Positions 43,673 to 52,372 of a DNA stretch of 64,000 nt are shown here, one piece after another (within the stretch, counting starts at the first letter, position 1; each line of letters opens with the position of its first letter). Under the pieces are notes generated by a model. It had not been told where the DNA came from and did no database searches. It saw only the letters and a program-made list of their open reading frames with translations. The stretch is taken from NCBI RefSeq assembly GCF_002072955.1, contig NZ_LPUF01000002.1, forward strand, positions 62,001 to 126,000, read 5' to 3'. Both the position numbers and the translations under genes were made by a program. Source of the stretch: Methyloprofundus sedimenti (GTDB taxonomy: Bacteria > Pseudomonadota > Gammaproteobacteria > Methylococcales > Methylomonadaceae).

Positions 43673-45127
43673 TTAGAACGTCAACTGGGTACGCACAGTG
43701 AACTGTTGGATACCCGTTTCGGCATTAACACCATTACGTAGCACTGCTGAATCCTGAATATCAAATGCATAACGGTAATCAGCCATTATTCGAATATTGG
43801 TATTTAAATACCAGTTCAATGCCAATGTCATGGCTGTTTCTTCTCCACCAACTATATTGCCAGAGTTAAGATCGTTGCCATCAATTCGATAGGCTAATTC
43901 CCAAGCTCCCCATGTACCTCTGTCCCAACTAACTGGATTTTCTGGATGTAAACGGCCAAATTTACCATTTGATCCATTATATCTTCGCGATTCACCTGTT
44001 AGTGTCCAGGCGCCTTGTACATAATAAGCACCGAAGTCCACACCACTCAAACCATTTTCACGCGCCGACCAGTTATGCGCATATTCCGCTTGCAAAGAGA
44101 ATGGCCCATACATATAAGCAGCTTCAATGTCTAATAAAGTTGAACCACTGACATTATCTATACTACCGGTATTAGTGAAATATACATTCGACATATTTGT
44201 AGATTCATACCTGTATTGATTGGTATGAGTACCAGCAGAAGTGTTACCACGATAACCGACGGATCCCCCTACATGCAGAACGTGTGTACTGGTCATAATC
44301 GGTGCATACGTTGCTCTGGAAGAAATTCCCCAGCCGCCATCACCTGCTTTAGCAATAGGTGCGCCATATGCACCCAACTGTGCAGACCAATTTTTAGCTT
44401 TAGATGAAAATCTCACACCCAGCGCACGATCAAACTGCGAAGACAATGAACTCACCAATGAACGCTCAGTGAATACAATATCATTAGAACTTTCTTGCAG
44501 CTCCAGACTTATGGCTTGCTTTTGATTACCGACTGTAACATCAAACCAGTCTAAGCCCCTATACTTTACAAATAAATCTTTTATGCTGACTTTATTCCCA
44601 GCAAAATCAAATTGTGCTTTGTAGTCAAAATCTGTCCACACAGTACCGGATGCATAAAGACGGGCGCGTCGAACTTCGAAACCTTCGGTAGGCGCAGGAT
44701 CAAAATCACGACCGTTAGCACTAAAATTCGTATCTAACTGGATACGCCCACCCAATTTAAATTTAAATGCTTTATCTGCTGTTTCTACACGAAACCCTTT
44801 CTGATCCAGCTTGACTATAACATCATCACCACTTTTTTTAGTTGCTTCAGGCTTAACTTCAGCAACAGCCTGCTGAGTTAATTTATCATACTGAGTCTGA
44901 TTAATAACACCATTTTTCAACAACACTTCATTTAAGCTCTGCCCTTCAGCAGCACTACTTCCAGCAGCTTTTTGTCGTGTCAGATTCTCATACTGAGCCG
45001 GAGTAATTGATCCGTTTTGTAAAAGTGTATCCAGTAATACGCTATCTGCGGCTTGAACGCTAACGCTTCCCAGGGCAGCAGAGATAGCTAAAGCTAATAC
45101 TTTCCCTTTGTTCTTTGTGATCATCAT
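43673..45127 (-). CDS. Phosphate-selective porin (OprO/OprP-like)
   Basis: Outer-membrane beta-barrel, 484 residues from ATG 45127 (an ATG at 45124 is equally good; AGGA lies a few bases upstream). A signal peptide ends near VSVQAADS. Two similar helical repeats follow (LLQNGSITPAQYENLT and LLKNGVINQTQYDKLT, about 30-75), then a link and the barrel from about residue 110: FKFKLGGRIQLDTNF, FEVRRARLYASG and a terminal Phe (VRTQLTF), the last residue expected for barrel assembly. FEVRRARL is the hallmark of the OprP/OprO family. A Pho-box-like repeat lies 60 bases upstream, consistent with phosphate-starvation control. A longer frame to 45232 has no signal and is rejected. Confidence 0.9.
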   Translation of the reverse strand: MMITKNKGKVLALAISAALGSVSVQAADSVLLDTLLQNGSITPAQYENLTRQKAAGSSAAEGQSLNEVLLKNGVINQTQYDKLTQQAVAEVKPEATKKSGDDVIVKLDQKGFRVETADKAFKFKLGGRIQLDTNFSANGRDFDPAPTEGFEVRRARLYASGTVWTDFDYKAQFDFAGNKVSIKDLFVKYRGLDWFDVTVGNQKQAISLELQESSNDIVFTERSLVSSLSSQFDRALGVRFSSKAKNWSAQLGAYGAPIAKAGDGGWGISSRATYAPIMTSTHVLHVGGSVGYRGNTSAGTHTNQYRYESTNMSNVYFTNTGSIDNVSGSTLLDIEAAYMYGPFSLQAEYAHNWSARENGLSGVDFGAYYVQGAWTLTGESRRYNGSNGKFGRLHPENPVSWDRGTWGAWELAYRIDGNDLNSGNIVGGEETAMTLALNWYLNTNIRIMADYRYAFDIQDSAVLRNGVNAETGIQQFTVRTQLTF

Positions 45128-45186
45128 TATTTTCCTAAATATCTTGAAGCAAGAATAAAAAACATACGCCATAATAAAAAAGTTAT

Positions 45187-45204
45187 ATGACAGAATGATG
45201 ACAA
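45187..45204 (-). promoter_or_regulatory. Pho-box-like PhoB site upstream of the porin
   Basis: On the minus strand TTGTCAT, four bases (CATT), then CTGTCAT: two 7-base repeats with 11-base spacing, as in the PhoB consensus CTGTCAT-N4-CTGTCAT. The following ATAACTTTTTTATTATGG carries a possible -10 (TTATTA/TATTAT). Further single CTGTCAT sites lie upstream (45287-45293). The site is 60 bases before the porin start. Confidence 0.75.
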
Positions 45205-45232
45205 ATAAAAAATCGTAGCTAAAATACAACAA

Positions 45233-45717
45233 AGATAGACAGGAAAAACAACGAACAAAATGAGATGTGGATAAAATACAACAAAAATGACAGAAAATTC
45301 AGCCAGAAACTAATCTCACCCTTTATCATTTTTGTCAGCATGTTCACAAAAATTTACCTGATGGCCCATACCCCTCAGCCATATTCAAGCACGTTCGCCA
45401 TTCCTGCATGTTGTTAGCAGGAATCTATAGGCCTAAGCAATAGATTCCCGATAAAAGACTAAGGGAATAACGAAGTCGAATTTTTTATAAATAACTGATA
45501 TTAAGGCTTTGTTCATGATCGCTGAGCCGTGTACGTAATCAAGAAAATCTATGCAGCACCTATACAAACAACTTATCAAATTTAAGTATGTGCTTTAAAA
45601 GTGCTAACATTATGAAAAACCATTGAAAGCTCATGGAATAGCCTGACTTATCGAATATGACGGGCTTGAAATAGCTTTCCTGCTGAATGCTTTAATATAA
45701 TCCAGCATGCTAATTTA
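45233..45717. other. Intergenic region upstream of the porin
   Basis: About 485 bases between the orphan binding-protein gene and the porin leader. It holds one or two isolated CTGTCAT-like half sites (near 45287 and 45334) but no gene, terminator or recognised repeat. Confidence 0.4.
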
Positions 45718-46680
45718 CTACCAGAAAGTCCCCGCCTGAATCTTATCTGACTTACCCGTCAAACGTTGCTGACTAACCTCTTTTAAATACTGAAAAATAA
45801 CGCCAGCAGCTTGCTGTTCTTTAGCACCCCAGCTGGTTACTCGCCCGGCGCAATATTGCTGACGTAATAGCTTACAGACTTGCGCTGTTTTAGCTTGCGT
45901 TAAAGGCTCTATGTTTTGCCAGGCAAAATCATCTATACATAAAGTATTTTTGATCTGTCTGGTGTTTTCTAAAAAAGCCTGAACGGCAGCTTTGTTGCTG
46001 CGCGCCCACGTACGATCAAACACATAACCGATACTCGGTACACTGACCTGTATACCTAAGCCGTGCAAAATATCCGCGCCGGTCATTAATACTCGATAGC
46101 CCTCTCCTTGCATTTGGGCAGCATAATGCCAATAAGTCAATAAAGCATCCACGCGCTTATCCTGCATTTGCTGATTTAATAAAGGGGGTGCACCATAAAC
46201 CTTCTCTATACTTGTAAAAATATCCATCTGCCCCTTTTGCTGCATCAGGACCTGTAACAGTAAACTGTTTTTATCCAGCTCTCCGCCAGCCACTGCCAGC
46301 TTCTTGTTTTTTAAATCCTGTAATTGCTTTATGGAACTATTTTCAGCAACAACTAATGCCCCCGAAGTATTTGAATAAGGATAAAAGCTATAATCCTTAC
46401 CTAAAGCGCGCATACGTGACACCCAGATCCAGTCAGTAACAATCATATCTACAGCTCCTGACTGCAAGGCTATTTTCGCTGCTTGCGGGTTTGCCATTTT
46501 TATCACTTGCAATCGATAATGTTCAGTCTCCATTATCCCTGCCTGCTGCATTGCCGTTAATTCCCAATTAACGGTACCAAAGGCAAGCGCACCTAAACGA
46601 ACCAGGGTTTTCTCACTGGCAAAACTAAACTGACTACTGAGTAACGTAAAGATTAAAAGTAATTTTTTATAGTTGATCAT
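45718..46680 (-). CDS. ABC-type substrate-binding protein, NMT1/SsuA-like (orphan)
   Basis: A 320-residue periplasmic protein with a signal peptide (cleaved near SFASEKT). Fold elements of the NMT1/TauA/SsuA group: LVRLGALAFGTVNWEL, the hinge region DMIVTDWIWVSR, SGALVVAENSSIKQLQDLKNKKLAVAGG, and VDALLTYWHYAAQM. These bind small organic substrates such as sulfonates, thiamine precursors or nitrate, but the ligand cannot be read. No ABC permease or ATPase gene is adjacent, so it may serve a transporter elsewhere. It is divergent from moaA with an 85-base shared leader. Confidence 0.82.
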   Translation of the reverse strand: MINYKKLLLIFTLLSSQFSFASEKTLVRLGALAFGTVNWELTAMQQAGIMETEHYRLQVIKMANPQAAKIALQSGAVDMIVTDWIWVSRMRALGKDYSFYPYSNTSGALVVAENSSIKQLQDLKNKKLAVAGGELDKNSLLLQVLMQQKGQMDIFTSIEKVYGAPPLLNQQMQDKRVDALLTYWHYAAQMQGEGYRVLMTGADILHGLGIQVSVPSIGYVFDRTWARSNKAAVQAFLENTRQIKNTLCIDDFAWQNIEPLTQAKTAQVCKLLRQQYCAGRVTSWGAKEQQAAGVIFQYLKEVSQQRLTGKSDKIQAGTFW

Positions 46681-46765
46681 GATTATGAAAGATTGTTTAG
46701 AACAGTAGGCCTGAAACTGATAAAATTAACTCTCTATTATAGTCCCATCTATACAAAATCAAGTA

Positions 46766-47848
46766 ATGCGCCACCCCAAACAAGCAAAACAATTAGTTGA
46801 TCGTTTCGGCAGAAGCGTTGACTATGTTCGTATTTCTATTACCGATCGCTGTGATTTTCGGTGCGTATACTGCATGTCTGAAGAAATGACTTTCCTGCCT
46901 CGGGCACAAATTCTGAGTCTGGAAGAAATTTTTTTCTTGGCTAAATGCTTTACCGAACTCGGAGTCAGAAAAATCAGAATCACCGGTGGCGAGCCCCTCA
47001 TACGGCGCAATGCCCTGGAGCTTTTACAAAAAATTGGTGACCTGCCTTTGCTCGACGAATTAGTGATGACCACCAATGGCTCTCAACTTGCAGCGAGCGC
47101 CAGCCAACTTAAACAGGCTCACGTCTCGCGTTTAAATATTAGCCTGGATACTCTGGATGCTAAAAAGTTTAAAGAATTGACCCGTACTGGTGATCTGAAT
47201 ATTGTGCTGAAAGGGATACATACAGCAATTAATACCGGCTTTAAGCGCATCAAGATTAATGCTGTTATTTTAAAAAATCGTAATCATCATGAAGTCATTG
47301 ATTTAGTTCAGTTTGCCCTGGATTCAGGAATAGATATCAGCTTTATTGAAGAAATGCCTTTGGGCTTTATAGCATCACATAATCGTGCCGAGGCTTATTA
47401 TTCTAGCGATCAGATACGTACTGATTTAGCCGCAAAGTTTACTTTGGAAAAAATAGACGAAACCACTGCAGGTCCCTCTGATTATTACCGGATTCAGGGC
47501 ACTGCAACGAAAGTGGGCTTTATTTCTCCGCATAGCCATAATTTCTGCAGCACCTGTAACCGTGTACGGTTAACTGCTGAAGGTCGCTTATTACTATGTC
47601 TGGGCAATGAACATTCAATTGATTTAAAAACAGCCTTAAGATCACACCCTAATGATACGGATTATATAAAGCAACTAATGATTGATGCTATGGACATAAA
47701 ACCCGAAAAACATGAGTTTAACTTGAACGAACAACCTATTATTATGCGTCATATGAATAGCACGGGGGATAAAATTGAGAGTCCTTTTTTTATGTCTATT
47801 AAGCCTTTTAATACTGGCCTGCAGCACATCCAGCGAAACACATATTAA
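46766..47848 (+). CDS. moaA: GTP 3',8-cyclase MoaA with damaged C-terminus
   Basis: First step of molybdenum-cofactor synthesis: radical SAM rearrangement of GTP. The N-terminal cluster motif CDFRCVYC (about 29-36) and GGEP (about 74-77) are present, as is the C-terminal [4Fe-4S] motif FCSTCNRVRLTAEGRLLLC that binds GTP. MoaA proteins normally end in Gly-Gly, which is needed for activity; here the chain reads MNSTGD at about 330-335 and continues 25 more residues that overlap the next gene. The G run at 47764-47768 has five G; six would give -TGG followed by TAA at 47770-47772, the expected end. Either a one-base deletion inactivated the gene or this is a read error. Confidence 0.9.
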   Translation: MRHPKQAKQLVDRFGRSVDYVRISITDRCDFRCVYCMSEEMTFLPRAQILSLEEIFFLAKCFTELGVRKIRITGGEPLIRRNALELLQKIGDLPLLDELVMTTNGSQLAASASQLKQAHVSRLNISLDTLDAKKFKELTRTGDLNIVLKGIHTAINTGFKRIKINAVILKNRNHHEVIDLVQFALDSGIDISFIEEMPLGFIASHNRAEAYYSSDQIRTDLAAKFTLEKIDETTAGPSDYYRIQGTATKVGFISPHSHNFCSTCNRVRLTAEGRLLLCLGNEHSIDLKTALRSHPNDTDYIKQLMIDAMDIKPEKHEFNLNEQPIIMRHMNSTGDKIESPFFMSIKPFNTGLQHIQRNTY

Positions 47849-48155
47849 ACAATCCGAGTTATTAACATTACTACAATCTGAACAAGTCCCCATTATTATT
47901 GATGTTCGTTCCAACCGGGAATTTAATGCCGGACATATTCCTCACGCACAACACGTTCCTTTCTGGCAATCTTTCACGAGCGATGCTTTAGACAACAAGG
48001 AAAAACAAGAGCAAGTAATTTTATATTGCGAACACGGGCCGCGTGCTGGTATTGCTAAACTGGCTTACACACTCGCAGGCTTTAAAAAGATCCGTTATGT
48101 ACAAGGTCATATGACTAGCTGGCGCAAAGCTGGCTTACCGATGGAAACACAATGA
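47775..48155 (+). CDS. Lipoprotein rhodanese
   Basis: A 126-residue lipoprotein with one rhodanese domain. The TTG start at 47775 is supported by a strong GGGGGA site five bases upstream and because it produces a lipoprotein signal with lipobox LILAC (Cys 16). Rhodanese features: PIIIDVRSNREFNAGHIPHA (about 39-58) and the active-site loop with the catalytic Cys in YCEHGPRAG. It may transfer sulfane sulfur at the membrane. In the present sequence it overlaps moaA by 74 bases, but if moaA ended at its usual Gly-Gly the gap would be two bases, a natural operon. Confidence 0.82.
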   Translation: MRVLFLCLLSLLILACSTSSETHIKQSELLTLLQSEQVPIIIDVRSNREFNAGHIPHAQHVPFWQSFTSDALDNKEKQEQVILYCEHGPRAGIAKLAYTLAGFKKIRYVQGHMTSWRKAGLPMETQ

Positions 48156-48988
48156 AACGATTTTTTTTATTGATTATAGCACTTTGGGAACAGCGCTTTA
48201 AACTCTATTTTTTTGCAGCACTGATCGGTGCATTAACGGGTGTATTAATCTTTTATCCTGTCTATGATTTTATTTTCTTTTATGAAAGCGAAGGGACCAG
48301 TGAAGACATACAGGTTCAAATAACGACCGCACTCGTTTATGTCTATAACCAGCTTAAAACCTCTTTAATGGGCGGAACACCAGCAAAGACAGTATTTCTT
48401 GGACAGGTAGGAGCCGTATTTGGTCTAATTATCGCCTTTATTTATGAGTTGCTGCATTGGCGCCTGCAAAGAATAGGCCGTTTAAGTAGTGAATTATCAG
48501 TTAATTTACATACTCTGATCATGCAAGGAGAAGGCCCGTCAGTCGAGTTTAAATCTTCATTACGTTGGGACTTAGAACAGAATAGAGTCAATCGCGCGCT
48601 GGAAACCGTTGTACTAAAAACACTTGCCGGCTATTTAAATAGCTCTATTGGAGGAACATTATTAATCGGAGTATCTGATAGCGGTCAAATCATTGGTCTG
48701 GAAAAAGATTATAAATCCTTAAAACGCCAGGATCAGGATGGTTTCGAACAGGCGATTATTACTGCCATCTCAACCCAGCTAGGTGCCGATCTATGCCAGT
48801 ATGTTAAGGTGCTGTTTCATGTTGTAAACGGCAAACATGTTTGCCGCTTGATTGTTTTAGCTTCACCGCGTCCGGTTTTTCTAAATCAAGGTAATACACC
48901 AAAATTTTATTTACGCACCGGTGGTGGAACACGTGATTTGAACATACAGGAAGCTGTTGAGTTTATTGCGCATCGCTGGAAACGATAA
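48152..48988 (+). CDS. Membrane-anchored AlbA_2 (Schlafen-like) ATP-binding protein
   Basis: A 278-residue protein with two N-terminal membrane helices (about 15-40 and 87-107), then a cytoplasmic AlbA_2 domain (about 130-270). Signatures of that domain: GPSVEFKSSLRWD, LETVVLKTLAGYLNSSIGGTLLIGVSDSGQIIGLEKDY, and a C-terminal KFYLRTGGGTRDLNIQEAVEFI. AlbA_2/Schlafen domains bind nucleic acids and are linked to RNA cleavage or regulation, sometimes in phage defence. Fusion to a membrane anchor is known in some bacteria but the function is not established. The start ATG overlaps the rhodanese stop. Confidence 0.8.
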   Translation: MKRFFLLIIALWEQRFKLYFFAALIGALTGVLIFYPVYDFIFFYESEGTSEDIQVQITTALVYVYNQLKTSLMGGTPAKTVFLGQVGAVFGLIIAFIYELLHWRLQRIGRLSSELSVNLHTLIMQGEGPSVEFKSSLRWDLEQNRVNRALETVVLKTLAGYLNSSIGGTLLIGVSDSGQIIGLEKDYKSLKRQDQDGFEQAIITAISTQLGADLCQYVKVLFHVVNGKHVCRLIVLASPRPVFLNQGNTPKFYLRTGGGTRDLNIQEAVEFIAHRWKR

Positions 48989-49003
48989 AAGGGCACCCAT
49001 ATT

Positions 49004-49043
49004 TGTACAGTGTATAGCGAACTAAAACCCGCTATACAGTACA
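49004..49043. terminator. Hairpin between convergent genes
   Basis: Imperfect palindrome with arms TGTACAGTGTATAGCG and CGCTATACAGTACA around about ten bases, between the stop codons of two converging genes. It lacks a clear T run on either side, so termination is only probable. Confidence 0.5.
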
Positions 49044-49051
49044 CGCCCCTG

Positions 49052-49612
49052 TTATTGAATTTTTGCTTTTAAATTACTTTCAGCACCTACATATAAAGTG
49101 GTTTGCCAATTTTCTAATATAGTAAGTGCTTCCTTAAAATAGCGAATTGAAATAACGGTTTTCCCACCTGTTTGATAGAACAATGCATCGCCTCCACCAC
49201 TTTTAGTGCGCGAAAACTTACTATTCCATTGCTCACCCAGACACTGGTTGACTAAATCAACTCCTTTGATGTAACTAGCCTGCGCTTCTTGTTGATTTGA
49301 TTCATCCCAGGCACAAAAATAATTAGTTAAACCTGAACTCCATTCCCATACTTGACAGTTTTTTGCTAAAGGAAACACGCGTTCCGCGTCCCATATTTGC
49401 ATGCTGTTACGCAGCCCCGTATTTTTAAGGCCCCTCTTAAACTGTTTAAAATTATCAGCATGATCAGTAATCAATTCGTTTAACCTGAGGCATGCTTCGG
49501 CATCACTTATTTCCGGTTCTGCCGGGCTAAAAATGGAACATGCACTAGTACTTAAAACCAATAAACTGATTATTAAAAACCGTTGCCTCGTATTTCTTTT
49601 TTTATCTATCAT
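49052..49612 (-). CDS. Hypothetical lipoprotein
   Basis: A 186-residue exported protein. The start is the ATG at 49612, preceded by AGGAGA five bases away, giving a lipoprotein signal with lipobox in LSTSAC (Cys about 25); a longer frame to 49666 begins in IS30 sequence and is rejected. The mature part has four further cysteines (about 42, 84, 98 and 122) that could form disulfides. No family recognised. It is convergent with the AlbA_2 gene, and IS30 copy B lies 39 bases upstream of its start, so its native promoter may have been displaced. Confidence 0.7.
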   Translation of the reverse strand: MIDKKRNTRQRFLIISLLVLSTSACSIFSPAEPEISDAEACLRLNELITDHADNFKQFKRGLKNTGLRNSMQIWDAERVFPLAKNCQVWEWSSGLTNYFCAWDESNQQEAQASYIKGVDLVNQCLGEQWNSKFSRTKSGGGDALFYQTGGKTVISIRYFKEALTILENWQTTLYVGAESNLKAKIQ

Positions 49613-49651
49613 CAATGTCTCCTGTAAATCGATAACTATAAAGTAACATAT

Positions 49652-50746
49652 CGCGAATTCAAGCAATTAATGCAACACCCTGTGATTTATTTATATCAAC
49701 CCCCGTTATTTGGCAAAATACTTCCCATGGAGTTCTGTAATTTAACCCTTTTCTTGGACGATGATTAAGTGCTGTAATGGCACTATCAACCTCATCTTGA
49801 GTTACCTTATCCAAAGGTTCTTTTTTAGGGAAGTATTGCCTTAATAAGCCATTGTGGTTTTCATTTAAACCTCGTTGCCACGAATGATACGGTTTGGCAA
49901 AATAAGTGCCGCAGTCAAGTGTTTTTGCAATGGCTTCATGCCCACAAAACTCACGTCCATTATCAAAGGTAATCGTGTGAACCCAACGTTTAAAAGGCTC
50001 AAGAGCATTGATAATCGCCTCTTTCGTTAATTCAGATTCTTTACGCTCAATTGAGATGGCGAAGTTGAGCTTTGAGACCCGTTCAGTCAGCGTCACCAAT
50101 ACGCCTTTATGTCCTTTACCGATAACAGTATCTGCTTCCCAATCACCTAAACGCGTTTTATCATCAACCACTTGTGGTCGCTCATCAATATCAACACGGC
50201 TGGGTATCGTTCCGCGATAATCATTTTTTCCATATCGCTTACGATAAGGTTTGGCTTGATGCCTCAAATAAGTATACAAATCGCCACCGGCTGCTTTGTT
50301 AGCTAAAATATAACGGTAAATAGTCTCATGACTGACGGAGTCCTTACCTTGTTGTTTTAAGCGTCCTGAAATACAGTCAGGGCTCCATTTCTCTTTGATT
50401 AAAGGCGTTATTATCTGTTGTAACTCAGCCGTCATCTTGATGTTTTTGGGCTTATCAATATGGCGTTGTTTAGCTATTCTCTCAGCTTGCTTGTAACGAT
50501 AACCACACTGACCTGTATTACGCGTAATTTCACGTCCAATAGTCGATTTATGACGCCCCAATGTGATGGCTATTTGATTCTTAGAAACGCCTTGTTTTAG
50601 TTGCGTATAAATGTAAAATCTTTCCTCTTGGGTTAGATGGTTAAACGTGTTCATTGAGCACCTCTTTTTAGTTTCAGGTTTTAGTCGACGGAAACTATAC
50701 CATCTAACCCTTTAAAGAGGTGTTGCAGTTATTATATGAATTCGGG
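49652..50746 (-). mobile_element. IS30-family element, copy B
   Basis: A 1095-bp element, inverted relative to copy A. Flanked by a 3-base duplication (TAT on the plus strand at 49649-49651 and 50747-50749). It lies between the lipoprotein gene (39 bases from its start) and the DUF481 gene (five bases past its stop), so it interrupts no gene. Confidence 0.92.
49659..50654 (-). CDS. IS30-family transposase, copy B
   Basis: A 331-residue DDE transposase, the same length as copy A (33430-34425) and identical to it by eye except for Lys at residue 195 in place of Arg. The helix-turn-helix and D, D, E motifs are intact. It is read on the minus strand, opposite to copy A, so the two form inverted repeats about 15.2 kb apart. 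Probably active or recently so. Confidence 0.95.
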   Translation of the reverse strand: MNTFNHLTQEERFYIYTQLKQGVSKNQIAITLGRHKSTIGREITRNTGQCGYRYKQAERIAKQRHIDKPKNIKMTAELQQIITPLIKEKWSPDCISGRLKQQGKDSVSHETIYRYILANKAAGGDLYTYLRHQAKPYRKRYGKNDYRGTIPSRVDIDERPQVVDDKTRLGDWEADTVIGKGHKGVLVTLTERVSKLNFAISIERKESELTKEAIINALEPFKRWVHTITFDNGREFCGHEAIAKTLDCGTYFAKPYHSWQRGLNENHNGLLRQYFPKKEPLDKVTQDEVDSAITALNHRPRKGLNYRTPWEVFCQITGVDINKSQGVALIA

Positions 50747-50751
50747 TATCT

Positions 50752-52254
50752 TTAGAATCCCCAAAGTATTCCAAAGTTATAATTGAAATCGTTTGGAATC
50801 GACTCCGTAGTATCATACTCATTACGTATATTGAACTTAATTGCCAAACCTTCAAACCAATCTATATCATGCTTCCAGTCAATATTTGTCAAATTTCTAT
50901 ATTGTCCCGCATCAGTCAGGCCAGGGTAAAAATAATTAGAAAATATAAATTGTTGCTTGGCGGTGACATGCCAGACTAAATTAATCCCAAGCAATGCCTC
51001 AAAACCCAGAATGTCTTTTTCTGTATAACCAAGAGAATTACGGGTATCTGTGATCCTTTTATCAAATTCAACAATACCGGTCCCCCCTAAACGACCTGAA
51101 AACTCCCATGTTTTGGTTTTAATAAATTGATACCCAGGACCCACTGATATTTGAAATCTACTTTTCCAGTCTTTAAATTCATCCCAGTCATAGGTTGACG
51201 ATGCAAAAGCAAACCATTTATTATCTGGAAAAAACCAGTCTTTAGTCAGGACGGCATTGACTTTATTCTCACCGACAATATTATCTTCCGAATCAAGCAA
51301 ATAAAAGCTCTTGAAATCCCAGCGATGGCTTTTATCTTCATAACGGGTATTAAATGCGGCACGAAAATTGGTATTAACTGATGATCCTGAAGCTCCCCTC
51401 AAGCCAATCTCTATGCTGCTATCCCAATCCTTAAACCAGCCCGTTCCCATAAACCCATCATTAACCTTTTCACCTTTAGCCAATTTAACATTATTTGCAG
51501 CTTCGACCACTTTTTCCTCTGCTTCCTGCACCTGCTCTTCCGCTAATTCGACTTGCTCCTCTGCAACTTCAGCCTGAGTTTGCGCCACAACAATTTTTTC
51601 TTCGGCAAGCATAATATCCTCTATTGCTGTCGTCATTAATGCTTGTTCAGCAATTTTGATTTCTTTTTTAGAAACCTTGACTTCAGCTTTCGCGACTTTA
51701 ACTTTCTGTTTAGCGAGTTTGGCGTCACCAACAGCCTCTTTCACTTTTGCATTAGCGAGCCTGATATTTCTGGCAACTATGACCTTTTTATCAGCTGCAT
51801 TAGCAGTATCAACAGCAGCGATAAGGTTTTGTTCAGCCATAGCGAGCTTAACTCTTGCATCTATTTCAAGCTGCTCCGCGTTAGTAACTTGTGCTTCATC
51901 AGCAAGCCTGAGGCTTTCTCTTACAGCAAGCAATCGTTTATTAGCCAAATCCACTTCAAGTTTAGCCAAGGGAATTGCTTCTCTGGCCAGTTTAGCAGCA
52001 ATAATGGCTTTTCCTTCTTCGCCTTCCGGTAGCTTGGTAACATTGTTCAGATTTATGTCTGATAAGTTACTAATGTAAATTTTATCAATTGTTTGCTCAC
52101 CCAATACCGGATGAGAAAAGCTAACAGTGGTATCTGTCTGGTAAGTAATGTCAACATCAAGACTATCGCCATTACTAAATTTTATCGACTGGGTATAAGC
52201 AGCAGTAGAAACTAATAAGGAACATAGGCATAGAACAAGCCGATTGTAATTCAT
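50752..52254 (-). CDS. DUF481 outer-membrane protein with long coiled-coil insert
   Basis: A 500-residue exported protein. The signal peptide (about 1-21) is followed by a small beta-rich domain (IKFSNGDSLDVDITYQTD), then an alanine-, glutamate- and lysine-rich helical region (about 85-265) with repeated units such as VAEEQVELAEEQV, typical of a coiled coil. The last ~230 residues are a DUF481 (YdiY-type) beta-barrel, ending in Phe (NFGILWGF), the terminal residue expected for barrel assembly. Such a coiled coil between signal and barrel could extend into the periplasm like a spacer. The stop codon is five bases before IS30 copy B, so the gene is intact. Confidence 0.8.
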   Translation of the reverse strand: MNYNRLVLCLCSLLVSTAAYTQSIKFSNGDSLDVDITYQTDTTVSFSHPVLGEQTIDKIYISNLSDINLNNVTKLPEGEEGKAIIAAKLAREAIPLAKLEVDLANKRLLAVRESLRLADEAQVTNAEQLEIDARVKLAMAEQNLIAAVDTANAADKKVIVARNIRLANAKVKEAVGDAKLAKQKVKVAKAEVKVSKKEIKIAEQALMTTAIEDIMLAEEKIVVAQTQAEVAEEQVELAEEQVQEAEEKVVEAANNVKLAKGEKVNDGFMGTGWFKDWDSSIEIGLRGASGSSVNTNFRAAFNTRYEDKSHRWDFKSFYLLDSEDNIVGENKVNAVLTKDWFFPDNKWFAFASSTYDWDEFKDWKSRFQISVGPGYQFIKTKTWEFSGRLGGTGIVEFDKRITDTRNSLGYTEKDILGFEALLGINLVWHVTAKQQFIFSNYFYPGLTDAGQYRNLTNIDWKHDIDWFEGLAIKFNIRNEYDTTESIPNDFNYNFGILWGF

Positions 52255-52372
52255 GCAAATAAGAAAAAGTAATTTTTCGCTCAGTAGATTGAGACGTGAG
52301 CAATAGCATTGTTGTGCTTCAATGTGCTCTCAACACATTCAATAACAAACAACATCTGTACTTTACCCTGAT

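Noticed and set aside
46681-46765. Molybdenum-cofactor riboswitch upstream of moaA
   Set aside because: The leader is only 85 bases, shared with a divergent gene, too short and without the expected stems.
33338-50746. Composite transposon formed by the two IS30 copies
   Set aside because: Each copy has its own different 3-base duplication, and the DNA between is core chromosome (recA, alaS, tRNAs), so they are independent insertions.
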